A stretch of DNA of 64,000 bases from Pegoplata infirma (Eukaryota; Arthropoda; Insecta; Diptera; Anthomyiidae): positions 130,262,671 through 130,326,670 of the forward strand of contig OY992540.1 in NCBI GenBank assembly GCA_963921195.1, read 5' to 3'. The notes under the pieces were generated by a model, which was not told the origin of the DNA, ran no database searches, and saw only the letters and a program-made list of their open reading frames with translations. The translations under genes and the position numbers were made by a program. Of this stretch, positions 46,290-56,430 are shown piece after piece (positions within the stretch are counted from its first letter, which is position 1; each line of letters opens with the position of its first letter).

Positions 46290-47206
46290 TTTCAAAATTT
46301 CCCCCAAAATCAACAAATCACGACACTCTTGCGCCTCCCATTGTAGTCCCAAGATAAAATGCTCTCTAGAACTTACTTTTTAAAAAAACCAAGTTAAAAA
46401 AATTGGGGAATAATATTAGGGGTGGGGGAAATCGTCCCCCACCCCTTGCCACGATCTTTTAATACAATAATATTAATATTTTTGTGACAGCAATATTGTA
46501 GGGCATATTAAGAGCTTTAAAACAAACCAAAAATGGACTCTGTAGCTACAATACAGTCCACGATATTAAATTTGTAATGTGCAAGAGTGTCGCGATTTGG
46601 AGATTTTGGGGGAAATTGTGAAAAATTTTGATTTTGGTCGATCTGATTGTTGTCCCAACATAAACATTTTAGGATATGTTCATTAGGACTTGCACTTTGA
46701 GAATACCAAGTAAAAAAAAAATCGGGGGATACTTCCCCCCATTTCCTCCACCCTTTGCCACGACCTTTAAATAAGGGGAGCACCCTTCCTTTTTTTGGAA
46801 AATTTTTTGGTTATGGTAGGTCTTGTAGAGTGTATTATAAGCTTTAAAATAAAATAAAAATGGGCTCTCTAGCTACAATAGCACTAATGATATTAAATTT
46901 TTCAGGTTCAAGATTGTTGCGATTTGGAGATTTTGGGGAAATTGTTAAAAATTTTGATTTTGAGCAATCCCATTGGTGTCCCAATATAAAAATTTTTGAA
47001 TATATTCTTTAGGACTTTCTCTATAAGATTATCAAGTAAAAAAAAAAATCGGGTGATACCATCTTCCCCATTTTCTCCTCCCTATATCACGACCTTAAAA
47101 TAAGGGAGTTAACCCTTATTTTTTTCGAAAATTTTTTGGTTATGGTAGAGGTTGTAGGGTATATTATGAGATTTAAAACAAACCAAAAATGGACTTTCTA
47201 GCTATA
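46290..47206 (+). repeat. ~325-bp tandem repeat, three to four units
   Basis: The phrase GCGATTTGGAGATTTTGGGG recurs at 46592 and 46920 (spacing 328). Each unit also has AACCAAAAATGGACTCT, TCGGG..GATAC, TTGCCACGACCTT and GATATTAAATTT. A fourth unit resumes at 49739 (AACAATATTAAG, then GTGTCGCGACTGG at about 49772), so the foldback at 47207-49738 entered the array. Non-coding and satellite-like. Confidence 0.85.
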
Positions 47207-48412
47207 CTACACCATTTACAGATGTAATTCGAAAAAGATCAATTGTAATTCGAAGATTCTATTTGTAATTCGAAGATTCTATTTGTAATTCGAAGATTCC
47301 ATTTGTAATTCGAAGATTCCATTTGTAATTCGAATACTCCAATTGTAATTCGAAGATTCCAATTGTAATTCGAATACTCCAGTTGTAATTCGTAAAAGAT
47401 CAATTGTAATTCGTAAAAGATCAATTGTAATTCGTAAAAGATCAATTGTAATTCGAAAAAGATCAATTGTAATTCGAAAAAGATCAATTGTAATTCGTAA
47501 AAGATCAATTGTAATTCGAAAAAGATCAATTGTAATTCGTAAAAGATCAATTGTAATTCGTAAAAGATCAATTGTAATTCGAAGATTCCATTTGTAATTC
47601 GTAAAAGATCAATTGTAATTCGTAAAAGATCAATTGTAATTCGAAAAAGATCAATTGTAATTCGAAAAAGATCAATTGTAATTCGTAAAAGATCAATTGT
47701 AATTCGTAAAAGATCAATTGTAATTCGTAAAAGATCAATTGTAATTCGAAAAAGATCAATTGTAATTCGTAAAAGATCAATTGTAATTCGAAAAAGATCA
47801 ATTGTAATTCGTAAAAGATCAATTGTAATTCGAAAAAGATCAATTGTAATTCGTAAAAGATCAATTGTAATTCGTAAAAGATCAATTGTAATTCGAAGAT
47901 TCCAATTGTAATTCGAAAAACATCAACTGAATTTACATTGATAATTTACGAATTACAATTGGAATCTTCGAATTACAATTGATCTTTTACGAATTACAAT
48001 TGATCTTTTACGAATTACAATTGATCTTTTTCGAATTACAATTGATCTTTTACGAATTACAATTGATCTTTTTCGAATTACAATTGATCTTTTACGAATT
48101 ACAATTGATCTTTTTCGAATTACAATTGATCTTTTACGAATTACAATTGATCTTTTACGAATTACAATTGATCTTTTACGAATTACAATTGATCTTTTTC
48201 GAATTACAATTGATCTTTTTCGAATTACAATTGATCTTTTACGAATTACAATTGATCTTTTACGAATTACAAATGGAATCTTCGAATTACAATTGATCTT
48301 TTACGAATTACAATTGATCTTTTACGAATTACAATTGATCTTTTTCGAATTACAATTGATCTTTTACGAATTACAATTGATCTTTTTCGAATTACAATTG
48401 ATCTTTTACGAA

Positions 48413-49485
48413 CAGTGTTGCCACTTCTTGGATAATTATCCAAAAAATGGATAATTTAAATTTTTTTGGATACTCTTTGGATAATTACATTTTTGGATAA
48501 TTTATGGATAATTTTATCATTTACAATTAAAGTTTTACACCGACAAAATATAAATATTTTTTATTTTATTTTGGCGATTTTTTTTAGTTATTTCTTATTT
48601 GACAGCATTTTTTTGAGTTGAGTTTCAGCAATACCTTTTAAATTGGGAGATTTTCAAATTATCTGTAAGCCTTATTGAATCACAAAAAATATTGTCTGTT
48701 TGATTATTTGGATGTCCAAACTTTTTGGGCAAAAGTTTTTAAAATTTCAAATTGTGCTGGTGAAAATCTTTTTCTAAATTTAGAAGTTGTTTGTAAATTT
48801 CTTATGATTCTTACATTTTTTAATTCACCAGTAGAAACAGTTTTTAGTAAATTAAAGATAACAAAAACCGATTTATGTAATAAATTATTTTCAAATACTG
48901 TTGCTTCAATTATTTTTACAGAAGAATGCATTGAAAGAAATGGGGGTACAAATTTTGAGCCCACAAAAAAATGCTTAAAAAAATGGAAAAAGAACTAGTA
49001 ATACTATTATTTTAAAATATTTTTTATTTTGAACAGTACAAAATGTAAGATTTTTATTTAACGCATTTCGATCCTCTGTTCGATTTTTCGAACTGTAGAT
49101 AGGGATCACCTTTTTCAAAAAAATATTTATGTATGAAAACGGTGGAATTTCAGGTAAATTTTGTTACGATTGTAAAGTCTTAGAAATTGTTGTCAGAAAT
49201 AACAAAAATTTAGCATTTTTTTATTTTCGGCTTTTAACGGAGATTGACAAGATCTATGAGATCAGCGGGTGCTAATAACCCTAAAAAAGTACATTTAAAA
49301 AAAAAATTGGTACAAAATGGGTTAAAAAATAATTTCATGTATTCTTTAGATTGAATTTAAATAAACCACTTTTGTTTCGTTAAAAAACCTCGTTTTTGAT
49401 ATTTTTTTTTTGGATAATTTTTGGGATTTTGGATAATTTCGGACAAACTCCTGGATAATTTTTTGGTTCATTGGTGGCAACACTG
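48413..49485 (+). mobile_element. hAT element (1073 bp), TTTACGAA duplication
   Basis: Ends CAGTGTTGCCAC and GTGGCAACACTG, with exact TTTACGAA at 48405-48412 and 49486-49493. Subterminal TGGATAATT words occur on both sides. It inserted in a 21-bp unit of the foldback. It retains the 3' end of a transposase gene (48675-48998). Confidence 0.92.
48675..48998 (+). pseudogene. hAT transposase C-terminal dimerisation region, remnant
   Basis: This 107-codon frame ends near the 3' part of a hAT element. Its second half reads LTFFNSPVETVFSKLKITKT and continues DLCNKL. This matches the hAT C-terminal dimerisation motif (roughly P-x-S-x-x-x-E-R-x-F-S, then a K-x-x-x-R-N-x-L block), which pairs transposase monomers. 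The usual Arg of E-R-x-F-S is Thr here, and the RNxL is CNKL. The N-terminal zinc finger and the catalytic RNase H-like domain are absent, so it is a deletion derivative and not functional. The ATG is arbitrary. Confidence 0.8.
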
Positions 49486-49738
49486 TTTACGAATTACAAT
49501 TGATCTTTTACGAATTTCAATTGATCTTTTACGAATTACAATTGATCTTTTACGAATTACAATTGGAATCTTCGAATTACAAATGGAATCTTCGAATTAC
49601 AATTGGAGTATTCGAATTACAAATGGAATCTTCGAATTACAAATGGAATCTTCGAATTACAAATGGAATCTTCGAATTACAAATAGAATCTTCGAATTAC
49701 AATTGATCTTTTTCGAATTACATCTGTAAATGGTGTAG

Positions 49739-50319
49739 AACCAACAATATTAAGTTTTTTCGGTGTAAAGTGTCGCGACTGGTAGATTTTGGTGTAAATT
49801 TTGACCCCCCGTATTTTTGGCCCCTGTTGACTTAGAGGGCGGAAAATTTGCGTTTGTTAGTTTTTTTACGTAGTGTAAGAACTAAACCAAATTTCATCAA
49901 TATCGGAGGGGGTCAAAAATATTCATGATTGATCTCACTAAGAATGACCCTAAACGTAAATTTGAACAATCATTAAAAACTATCCTCAGCTCGGTGTATA
50001 GCGATGTCTAAGGGACGTACGTTACGGAAATAGAAAAATTGCAATATAATTTTTTATATTCATTAAATAAATATTATATTAAGGGATTCTTTAAAAAAAT
50101 TTAAAAAACACATTGGTGTTCTGGTATACCTTTTACAACAAAGTGGATAAATAAAAAATGTCTTATATACAAAACCTGATTTTCTTTCATCGGAAAAATT
50201 TGTTAAAAATTATAAACACTTACCTGAAAAGAAAAGAGAAAAAAATTTTGGTTAGTGAAAAAGCATTAAATGTAAATTGTCATAAATTATTTCAATTCAA
50301 ATTTTAATTAAAACACAAT
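49739..50319. other. End of 325-bp array, then unassigned DNA
   Basis: The first ~40 bases continue the tandem array. The phrase CGGAGGGGGTCAAAAATATT and neighbours are less AT-rich but show no gene. Confidence 0.45.
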
Positions 50320-50745
50320 TTAAGAAATTATCAATTGAATTTCAGAAATTGTCAATTGTATTTCAGAAATTTTCAATTGTTTTACGAAGTTAAGTTTTTA
50401 AAATACAATTGATAAATTCTGAAATACAATTGATATTTCCTGAAATACAAATTAAAAATTTCTTAAATACAATTGATAAATTCTGAAATACAATTGATAA
50501 TTTCTACAATACAATTAATAATATCTGAAACCCAATTAATAAATTCAGAAACACAATTAATAATTTCTGAAATACAATTAATAATTCTGAAATACAATTG
50601 ATAGTTTCTAAAATACAATTGATATTTTCTGAAATACAATTGATAATTTCTGTAATACATTTGATAAGTTCTGAAATACAATTGATAACTTCTGAAATAC
50701 AATTGATAAATTCTGAAATACAATTGATAAATTACAAATTATTAA
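50320..50745. repeat. Degenerate ~21-bp array, AATACAATTGATAA units
   Basis: About 15 units of TCTGAAATACAATTGATAA(A/T)T, with a short inverted set at the left (TCAATTGTATTTCAG). The period and the core ACAATTGAT resemble the foldback units at 47207-49738, so it may be an old relative. Open frames here follow the 21-bp period and are not genes. Confidence 0.8.
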
Positions 50746-50854
50746 AATATGGAATTTTTACAAAAAAATCAGTCATCATTTTCATAAGGCATTAGAAATT
50801 TTTTTCCATACAAAAATGAAAATAGAAAATTTATTTTCTTAAATGTTTATGTCA

Positions 50855-51061
50855 ATGTTTTCTAAATTGTTTTTAATGTAATTTTGAGGAGCCATAACTC
50901 CTTAAGTAAATATCGAATTTCTATAATTCAAATTAAAATGGAAAGCTTGAATCCTCTACTTTCAGCGAAAAAGTTCACAAAAAAATTGTGTCATTAAAAC
51001 AATGCATTTTCAATGCACTAAAAATTGCATTTGCATTAAAAATTCATGTTTGTATTGAGAC
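50855..51061 (+). repeat. Dispersed repeat 'E', copy 2
   Basis: Aligns to 500-725: AAGTAAATATCGAATTTCTA, GAAAGCTTGAATCCTCTACT and AAATTGCATTTG. Class unknown. Confidence 0.55.
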
Positions 51062-51258
51062 ACTTTTTCTGAATTTTTACACTAGAAAAAAATGTTGCAC
51101 TAAAAAAAATATTTCTTTTTACAAAAATGAAAAAAAAAAGTTTTTTGCTCAAAATAAAATATTTCTAATTAAAATTGTTAATTTTTTTCTCGTTAGAAAA
51201 GTTACTATCCTTTTAAAATGGCATTGTGGAAGGTATTCATAGATTCGGTCGAATAGAA
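51062..51258 (+). mobile_element. Mini-me type A, 3'-end fragment
   Basis: ATAAAATATTTCTAATTAAA, CTCGTTAGAAAAGTTACTAT and GCATTGTGGAAGGTATTCAT are the usual type A tail; the hairpin region is decayed. Confidence 0.7.
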
Positions 51259-51432
51259 TTTTCGAATTACCTGTACACAAGAGTGTCCCTTATTTTGAAA
51301 CTGTTTGAAATGTTGAGACAGTACCCGCTTATTTTTTTTTCATTTGACTTAAAAATAACTTAGGAAAAATTTTACGCCCCTACGACCACGCCTTCCCTAC
51401 CCCTGCATAAAAAGTCATTACCACTTCTCAGT

Positions 51433-51830
51433 GGAGTGCTTTAAAACTATAACCAATGTAATGAAATACAACAAAAATAACAAAAAACACAAGACAAAAA
51501 CACACAAACAGTTTTTTCTACTCCAGATTACATAGATATTCAGCACTTAACTCATTACCTATCGCGACACCTCCATACAAATGTAAGTAGATATTCAGTA
51601 GATAAGAACTACTCCGTGGAAGTAGTTGGAAGTTGTTTGAAAGCTCGGAGTACTTCTTATCTACTGAATATCTACTTACTTTTGTATGGGAGTGTCGCGG
51701 AAGGTAATGAGTTAAGTGCTGAATAACAACTTTTTATGGAGTAGAAAAAACTGTTTGTGTTTTTTTTTTCTTGTGTTTTTTGTTATTTTTGTTGTATTTC
51801 ATTACATTTGTTATAGTTTTAAAGCACTCC
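51433..51830. repeat. Foldback palindrome (398 bp)
   Basis: GGAGTGCTTTAAAACTATAA at the left pairs with TTATAGTTTTAAAGCACTCC at the right. The arms (about 185 bp) include ATTCAGTAGATAAGAACTAC and its near-inverse, with a short loop near 51627. No clear target duplication. Confidence 0.85.
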
Positions 51831-52076
51831 AAATAGAAGTACTCCGCACTTTTTTTGCTGGGACGCGACGGGGCCTTAAAGAGCGGGGCCTTAAAAATTA
51901 TTTTTCCATACAAACCAAAAAATTTATTTTTGGATTTTTAATTTTTTTGTTAATAATTTTTTTATAACTTGGTTAGCTTATTGACGACAAAAAATTTTAT
52001 TTTGGTGGGATAAAGCTTTTAGCTCTAAACAATTTTTCGAAAAAAAAAATTAGAGCCTCTGGGGTCCTACGGTAAA

Positions 52077-52325
52077 AAAATTTAAAAAAATGTGCTCGAT
52101 TCTCGAATACGACTTCAACATTCACCCAATTTTTAAAAATTTGATATTCTTTCGGGTTTTAAGATTTTTAAATTTGTTTTTGTAATTATTAAACATATAA
52201 ACTAGATCTTTTATTGTTACAAGAAAAAAAATTTAAAATCTAAAAATTCTAGAGAATATCAAATTTTTAAAAATTGGGTGAATGGTGAAGTCGTATTCGA
52301 AAAACGAGCACAATATTTTTTTTTT
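52077..52325. repeat. Foldback palindrome (~250 bp)
   Basis: ATGTGCTCGATTCTCGAATA and GACTTCAACATTCACCCAAT pair with GTCGTATTCGAAAAACGAGC and ATTGGGTGAATGGTGAAGTC. The loop is near 52195. Non-coding. Confidence 0.8.
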
Positions 52326-52413
52326 AGTTTTGACAAGCAACGGTTTTAGTTGTTATGTCAATGTTGTTGCTGGCCAATGAACTCGTGGTCGTTAGTCCAT
52401 TATGACTTTCACA

Positions 52414-53266
52414 TATACCCTCCACTCTAGTGATAGAGGGTATATATAAGTTTGTCATTCCGTTTGTAACACCTCGAAATATTGGTCTAGGACCCCATAA
52501 AGTATATATATTCATGATCCTCGATCGATTTTAAGACGATCTAGCGATGTCCGTCCGTCCGTCTGTCCGTCTGTCTGTTGAAAACACGCTAACTTTTGAA
52601 AGACTTCACGGAGGCTCCTGAAGTTTGGCATATATGTTGGGCATTTACCTGGTCAGGTTGGTATTGCAATTCAGCGAAATCGGTCCAGTGGTTCAAAAGT
52701 TATAAGCAATAGAGTGAATTTCGGCAAGGGTTTTTCTGGAATTTACGAGTTAAAACACACGGTAACTTTCGAACGACAATTCTGAGGGTGCTGAAGTGTG
52801 ACATATATATTTGCCGTTCCTCTGGTCCAATTCATTTAAAATTTCAGCCAAATCGGTCGAGTCGTTCAAAAGTTATTAGCAAAGCCGTGAATTTCAGATT
52901 AGTTTCACCCTAAATTCACGTGTTGAAAACCCGTTAAACATGTTTAAAAAACATTAGTAAGTCACAAAAATATTTTACAAGTTATTTTTGTCACTCAAAA
53001 ATTTTTTTACACTAAAACAAAAAAAAAATACACTCAAAAAAAATTTTACACTCAAAAAAAATTTTACACTCAAAAAAATAATTAGTAAATTATTTTTTTT
53101 TTTATTCAAAAATTACTTAAAAAAAGTTTTTTTTACACAAAATAAAATATTTCTAACCAAAAATTTTATTTTTTTCACGTGAGAAAATTTGCTATCACTT
53201 AAAATGACATTGTGGAGGGTATTCATAGATTCGGCCAAGTCGAATTTAACGAATTTCTACTTGTTT
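52414..53266 (+). mobile_element. Mini-me/DINE-1-like element, type A, complete
   Basis: TATACCCTCCACTCTAGTGA start, GTCCGTCCGTCCGTCTGTCC tract, CGGTCCAGTGGTTCAAAAGT, A-rich tail, GATTCGGCCAAGTCGAATTT hairpin and CTACTTGTTTT end. It is directly followed by another type A copy, head to tail. Confidence 0.88.
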
Positions 53267-53270
53267 TTTT

Positions 53271-54187
53271 TATACCCTCCACTCTAGTGATAGAGGGTAT
53301 ATATAAGTTTGTCATTCCGTTTGTAACACCTCGGAATATTGGTCTAGGACCCCATAAAGTACATATATTCATGATCCTCGATCGATTTTAAGACGATCTA
53401 GCGATGTCCGTCCATCCGTCCGTCCGTCTGTCCGTCTGTCTGTTGAAAACACGCTAACTTTTGAGACTTTACGGAGGCTCCTGAAGTTTGGAATATATGT
53501 TGGGTATTTACCTGGTCAGGTTGGTATTGCAACCCAGCGAAATCGGTCCAGTGGTTCAAAAGTTATGAGCAAAAGACTGAATTTCGGCAAGGGTTTTTCG
53601 TGAATTTATGAGATAAAGAGCACTATAACTTTCGAAAAGCAATTCTGAAGATGCTGAAGCTTGGCATATATATTTGTCGTTCCTCCAGCCTAGTTCGTAT
53701 TGAATTTGACCCAAATCGGTCCAGTGATTCAAAAGTTATTAGCAAAACCGTGAATTTCAGATTAGCTTCACCTTAAATTCGCGTGTTGAAAACCCGTTAT
53801 ATATATATATATGTTCCCGTCGATCCTATAAGGAGCATAGGGCCTTAGTTGAAAACCCGTTAAACCTGTTTTAAAAACATTGGTAAGTCACAAAAATATT
53901 TTACAACGTATTTTTGTCACTCAAAAATATTTTTATACCAAAACAAAAAAAAATACACTCGAAAAAAATTTTACACTCAAAAAAAATTTTACACTAAAAA
54001 AAAAATTAGTAAATTATTTTTTTTTTTTTTCAAAAATTACTAAAAAAATTTTTTTTACACAAAATAAAATATTTCTAATCAAAACTGTTATTGTTTTCAC
54101 GTTAGAAAATTTACTATCACTTAAAATGGGCATTGTGGAGGGTATTCATAGATTCGGCCAAGTCGAATTTAACTTTTCTACTTGTTT
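53271..54187 (+). mobile_element. Mini-me/DINE-1-like element, type A, tandem copy
   Basis: Same structure as the copy before it and separated from it by only a few bases. A 49-bp insertion with a 15-bp duplication lies at 53799-53847. Confidence 0.88.
53799..53847 (-). mobile_element. 49-bp retroposed fragment, (TA)n tail, 15-bp TSD
   Basis: GTTGAAAACCCGTTA occurs at 53784-53798 and 53848-53862. Between them, read on the minus strand, are GGCCCTATGCTCCTTATAGG, ATCGACGGGAAC and then a TA repeat. A long duplication with a simple-repeat tail is the mark of target-primed reverse transcription, so this is probably the extreme 3' end of a non-LTR element. Confidence 0.75.
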
Positions 54188-54811
54188 TTCAATGGAACAC
54201 TTATAACTGAATGCCTCATATCTAGGATACTATGACGCAAAGTTGGATATTTTAAGGAACTTTAGCTCACGTTGTTTTTATATTATATTTTGTTCTTGTT
54301 TTTTTATACTTCTTATGCTTCTTCTTTTTCGGGCACTTTTTCTTACTATTTTTTTTTTTTAGGTTTTTAACAAGTGTTGTCTCTTTGTTGTTTGCTGCTG
54401 CTGCTCTTGATGTTTTTTTTTTTATTTTTTACTTGTACCACACAAATGTTGCATAAATGATGTTTTAATGCGGCAAAAAAAGTAAAAAAATAAAGAGTAC
54501 ACGTAGTATTTTACTTCGTATACAACTTGCTTGTATACATGCGGCCAACATCAAGTATGAGTAATATTGACATTAAATATTACGTATACGTAACAGTGGC
54601 CACATGTTAAAGTTGTAAACTAAAAAAAAAATACAAAGTGATTCGTTTCTTATTCATTTAAAGTAAGAGTTTTTTTTGCAACAGGATTTTCAATTGTAAT
54701 TCAGAAAAAAAAAAATAATAAAAAACTAAAGCTTAGAATCATAAGGGAATAACGGGCAATAAAATACTTTAAATCTGAAATTAGTAACGCAACTGCCAAC
54801 ATATGTATAGT
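54188..54811. other. Mostly unassigned DNA, no gene seen
   Basis: T-rich sequence with a GCTGCTGCTGCT run at about 54400 and a patch at about 54490-54610 (GTATACATGCGGCCAACATC) that matches nothing else here. It may be unique DNA. Confidence 0.35.
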
Positions 54812-55119
54812 AGGGTGGATCAATTTTAGCTTTTTTCGAATTTCAAAAACGTCGGGGTCGGGAAAGTTGCTTTTAATAGTCTATATTAACACACAAAAAT
54901 ATTGGACCTGTAGGACAATGGCATTATGTACACTGTTCGACATCAAAAATATCCCAGTGAAATATCTGACATCCAATTTTGTCTAATACGTACTTTTTTG
55001 AGATATTTGCTGTTAAGAAATCAAAAATATGTAACAGTAGTGGTCCACTGTTAAATATTCTTCCAAAATAGGAATTGATTTTCAAAACTGCAATCCAAAT
55101 TTATGTATCATTTTGCGTA
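54812..55119 (+). repeat. Possible MITE left end, TAGGGTGGATCAATTTT
   Basis: TAGGGTGGATCAATTTTAGC looks like a transposon terminus, but I cannot find the inverse end in the window. The following 300 bp are non-coding. Confidence 0.3.
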
Positions 55120-55960
55120 TCTAGGATTATTATTTTAGAAAATATTTAGAGTAGCAGCAAAGTCATATTTTTAATTCCACTAAGAACCGGAATTTCCAAA
55201 AAGTACTTTTTCCAAAATGTTCTTTTAACCGAAGGATCCTACATTTCGAATAGATGTCAAGTTTCTCGAATCATCAAGTTTTTACCCCTTTTAGTTACGG
55301 AATTTCTAAAAAGTTATTTCCAAAATGTTTTTTTTTTCACCGAATGATCATACAATACAAATTTTAAGTTTCTGGGACCAAATTTTCAGAAAATAAAAAA
55401 AGTATTTTTTACTCCGTTAAACAACAGAATTTCGAAAAAGTACTCTTTCTAGAATGTTTTTCACCAAAGATTCATCCATTCTAAATTTCAAGTATCTAGG
55501 ATCATAATTTCAGAAAATAATAAAGGTACACTGTTTTTCCAGAAAGTTTTTTCACCGCAGGAACCTACATTCCAAATTTCAAGTGGAATGTAGGATCATT
55601 ATTTCAAGAAATAATAATAGTACCAAAAGTACACTTTTTACATTTTAAATTTCAGGTATCAAGGATCATTATTTCAGGAAATATTAAAAGTACCAAAGGT
55701 ACATTTTTTTAGCCCCGCTAAGAAATGAAATTTCCAAAAAGTACTTTTTCCCGAATGTGGTTTTTCACCTAAGAATACTATACTCCAAATTTCAAGTTTC
55801 TATTACCATAATTTCAAGAAATAAAAAAGTATCAAAAATAACTTTTTTACCCGTTTTATCCCCTTTAGAAAACGATTTTTCATAAATTACTTTTTCCAGA
55901 ATGTTTTTTTACCGAAAGATCCTACATTATAAATTTCAAGCCTTTGTGGATCTATATGCC
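55120..55960 (+). repeat. Degenerate ~110-130-bp tandem repeats
   Basis: Six or seven units share the order AATTTCCAAAAAGTACTTTT, TCCAGAATGTTTTT, CACCGAA..ATCCTACATT, CAAATTTCAAGTTTCT and AGGATCATAATTTCAG. Divergence is high. Non-coding, satellite-like. Confidence 0.75.
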
Positions 55961-55979
55961 GGGAGGTGAACAAGTTCTA

Positions 55980-56428
55980 CACTCAATAAAAAATAACCTT
56001 GTCAGATTAGAAAAAGTTCGTAATCCTATTTTAGCAATACTTGACAGTTTTCCTTGTTTTTTAACAAATAATTTTCGATCGAAATTTAAATTTTCGTAAA
56101 TATTAAAATTTTCTTGATAATTTTACAAAAAATTTATTTTAGTCACGAGAATTCCTTGTAAGTCTTATCGCATCAAAAAAGTTGTAAATTTAATTTTTTT
56201 TGGTAAAAAACTTGTAAAATTACAAAAAGCTCGTAATTTTTACTAAAAATTCTTGTAAATTTTAAATTTCCAATTTTTTTGGTATAAAGCTTGTAAATTG
56301 TTTGTAATTTTACAATCTTTTTAGCAATAAAATTATAATTTTTACTATTAACTCTAGTAAAATAGGAGGTTGCAAAAAATTATTTTACAAGGTTTATTTT
56401 GGTAATTTTACAAGATTTTTTTTGAGTG
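55980..56428. mobile_element. CACTCAAAA-type MITE (449 bp), TA duplication
   Basis: CACTCAATAAAAAATAACCT and the inverse end ACAAGATTTTTTTTGAGTG are flanked by TA. Internal words CTTGTAAAATTACAA recur, as at 40139. Confidence 0.8.
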
Positions 56429-56430
56429 TA

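Larger units (their letters stand above)
47207..49738. mobile_element. FB-like foldback made of 21-bp tandem units
   Basis: Terminal CTACACCATTTACAGATGTA and its inverse bound two arms that consist of 21-bp units (GATCTTTTACGAATTACAAT plus T), inverted about a short loop near 47925-47950. Sub-variants (TTTTACGA, TTTTTCGA, GGAATCTTCGA) occur in mirrored order on the two arms. This layout is that of Drosophila Foldback elements. A hAT at 48413-49485 splits the right arm. The interruption of the 325-bp array fixes the outer boundaries; no target duplication is obvious. Confidence 0.9.

Noticed and set aside
47239..48296. Long frames encoding a YELQLIF heptad-like repeat on both strands
   Set aside because: They follow from the 21-bp tandem unit (a multiple of three) without stops; mirrored frames occur in both arms. 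Not a protein gene.
47207..49738. CRISPR array
   Set aside because: Units are contiguous 21-mers with no unique spacers, arranged as inverted arms, in a eukaryotic sequence.
50463..50795. Repetitive open frames in the AATACAATTGAT array
   Set aside because: Again a 21-bp period effect with low-complexity translation.
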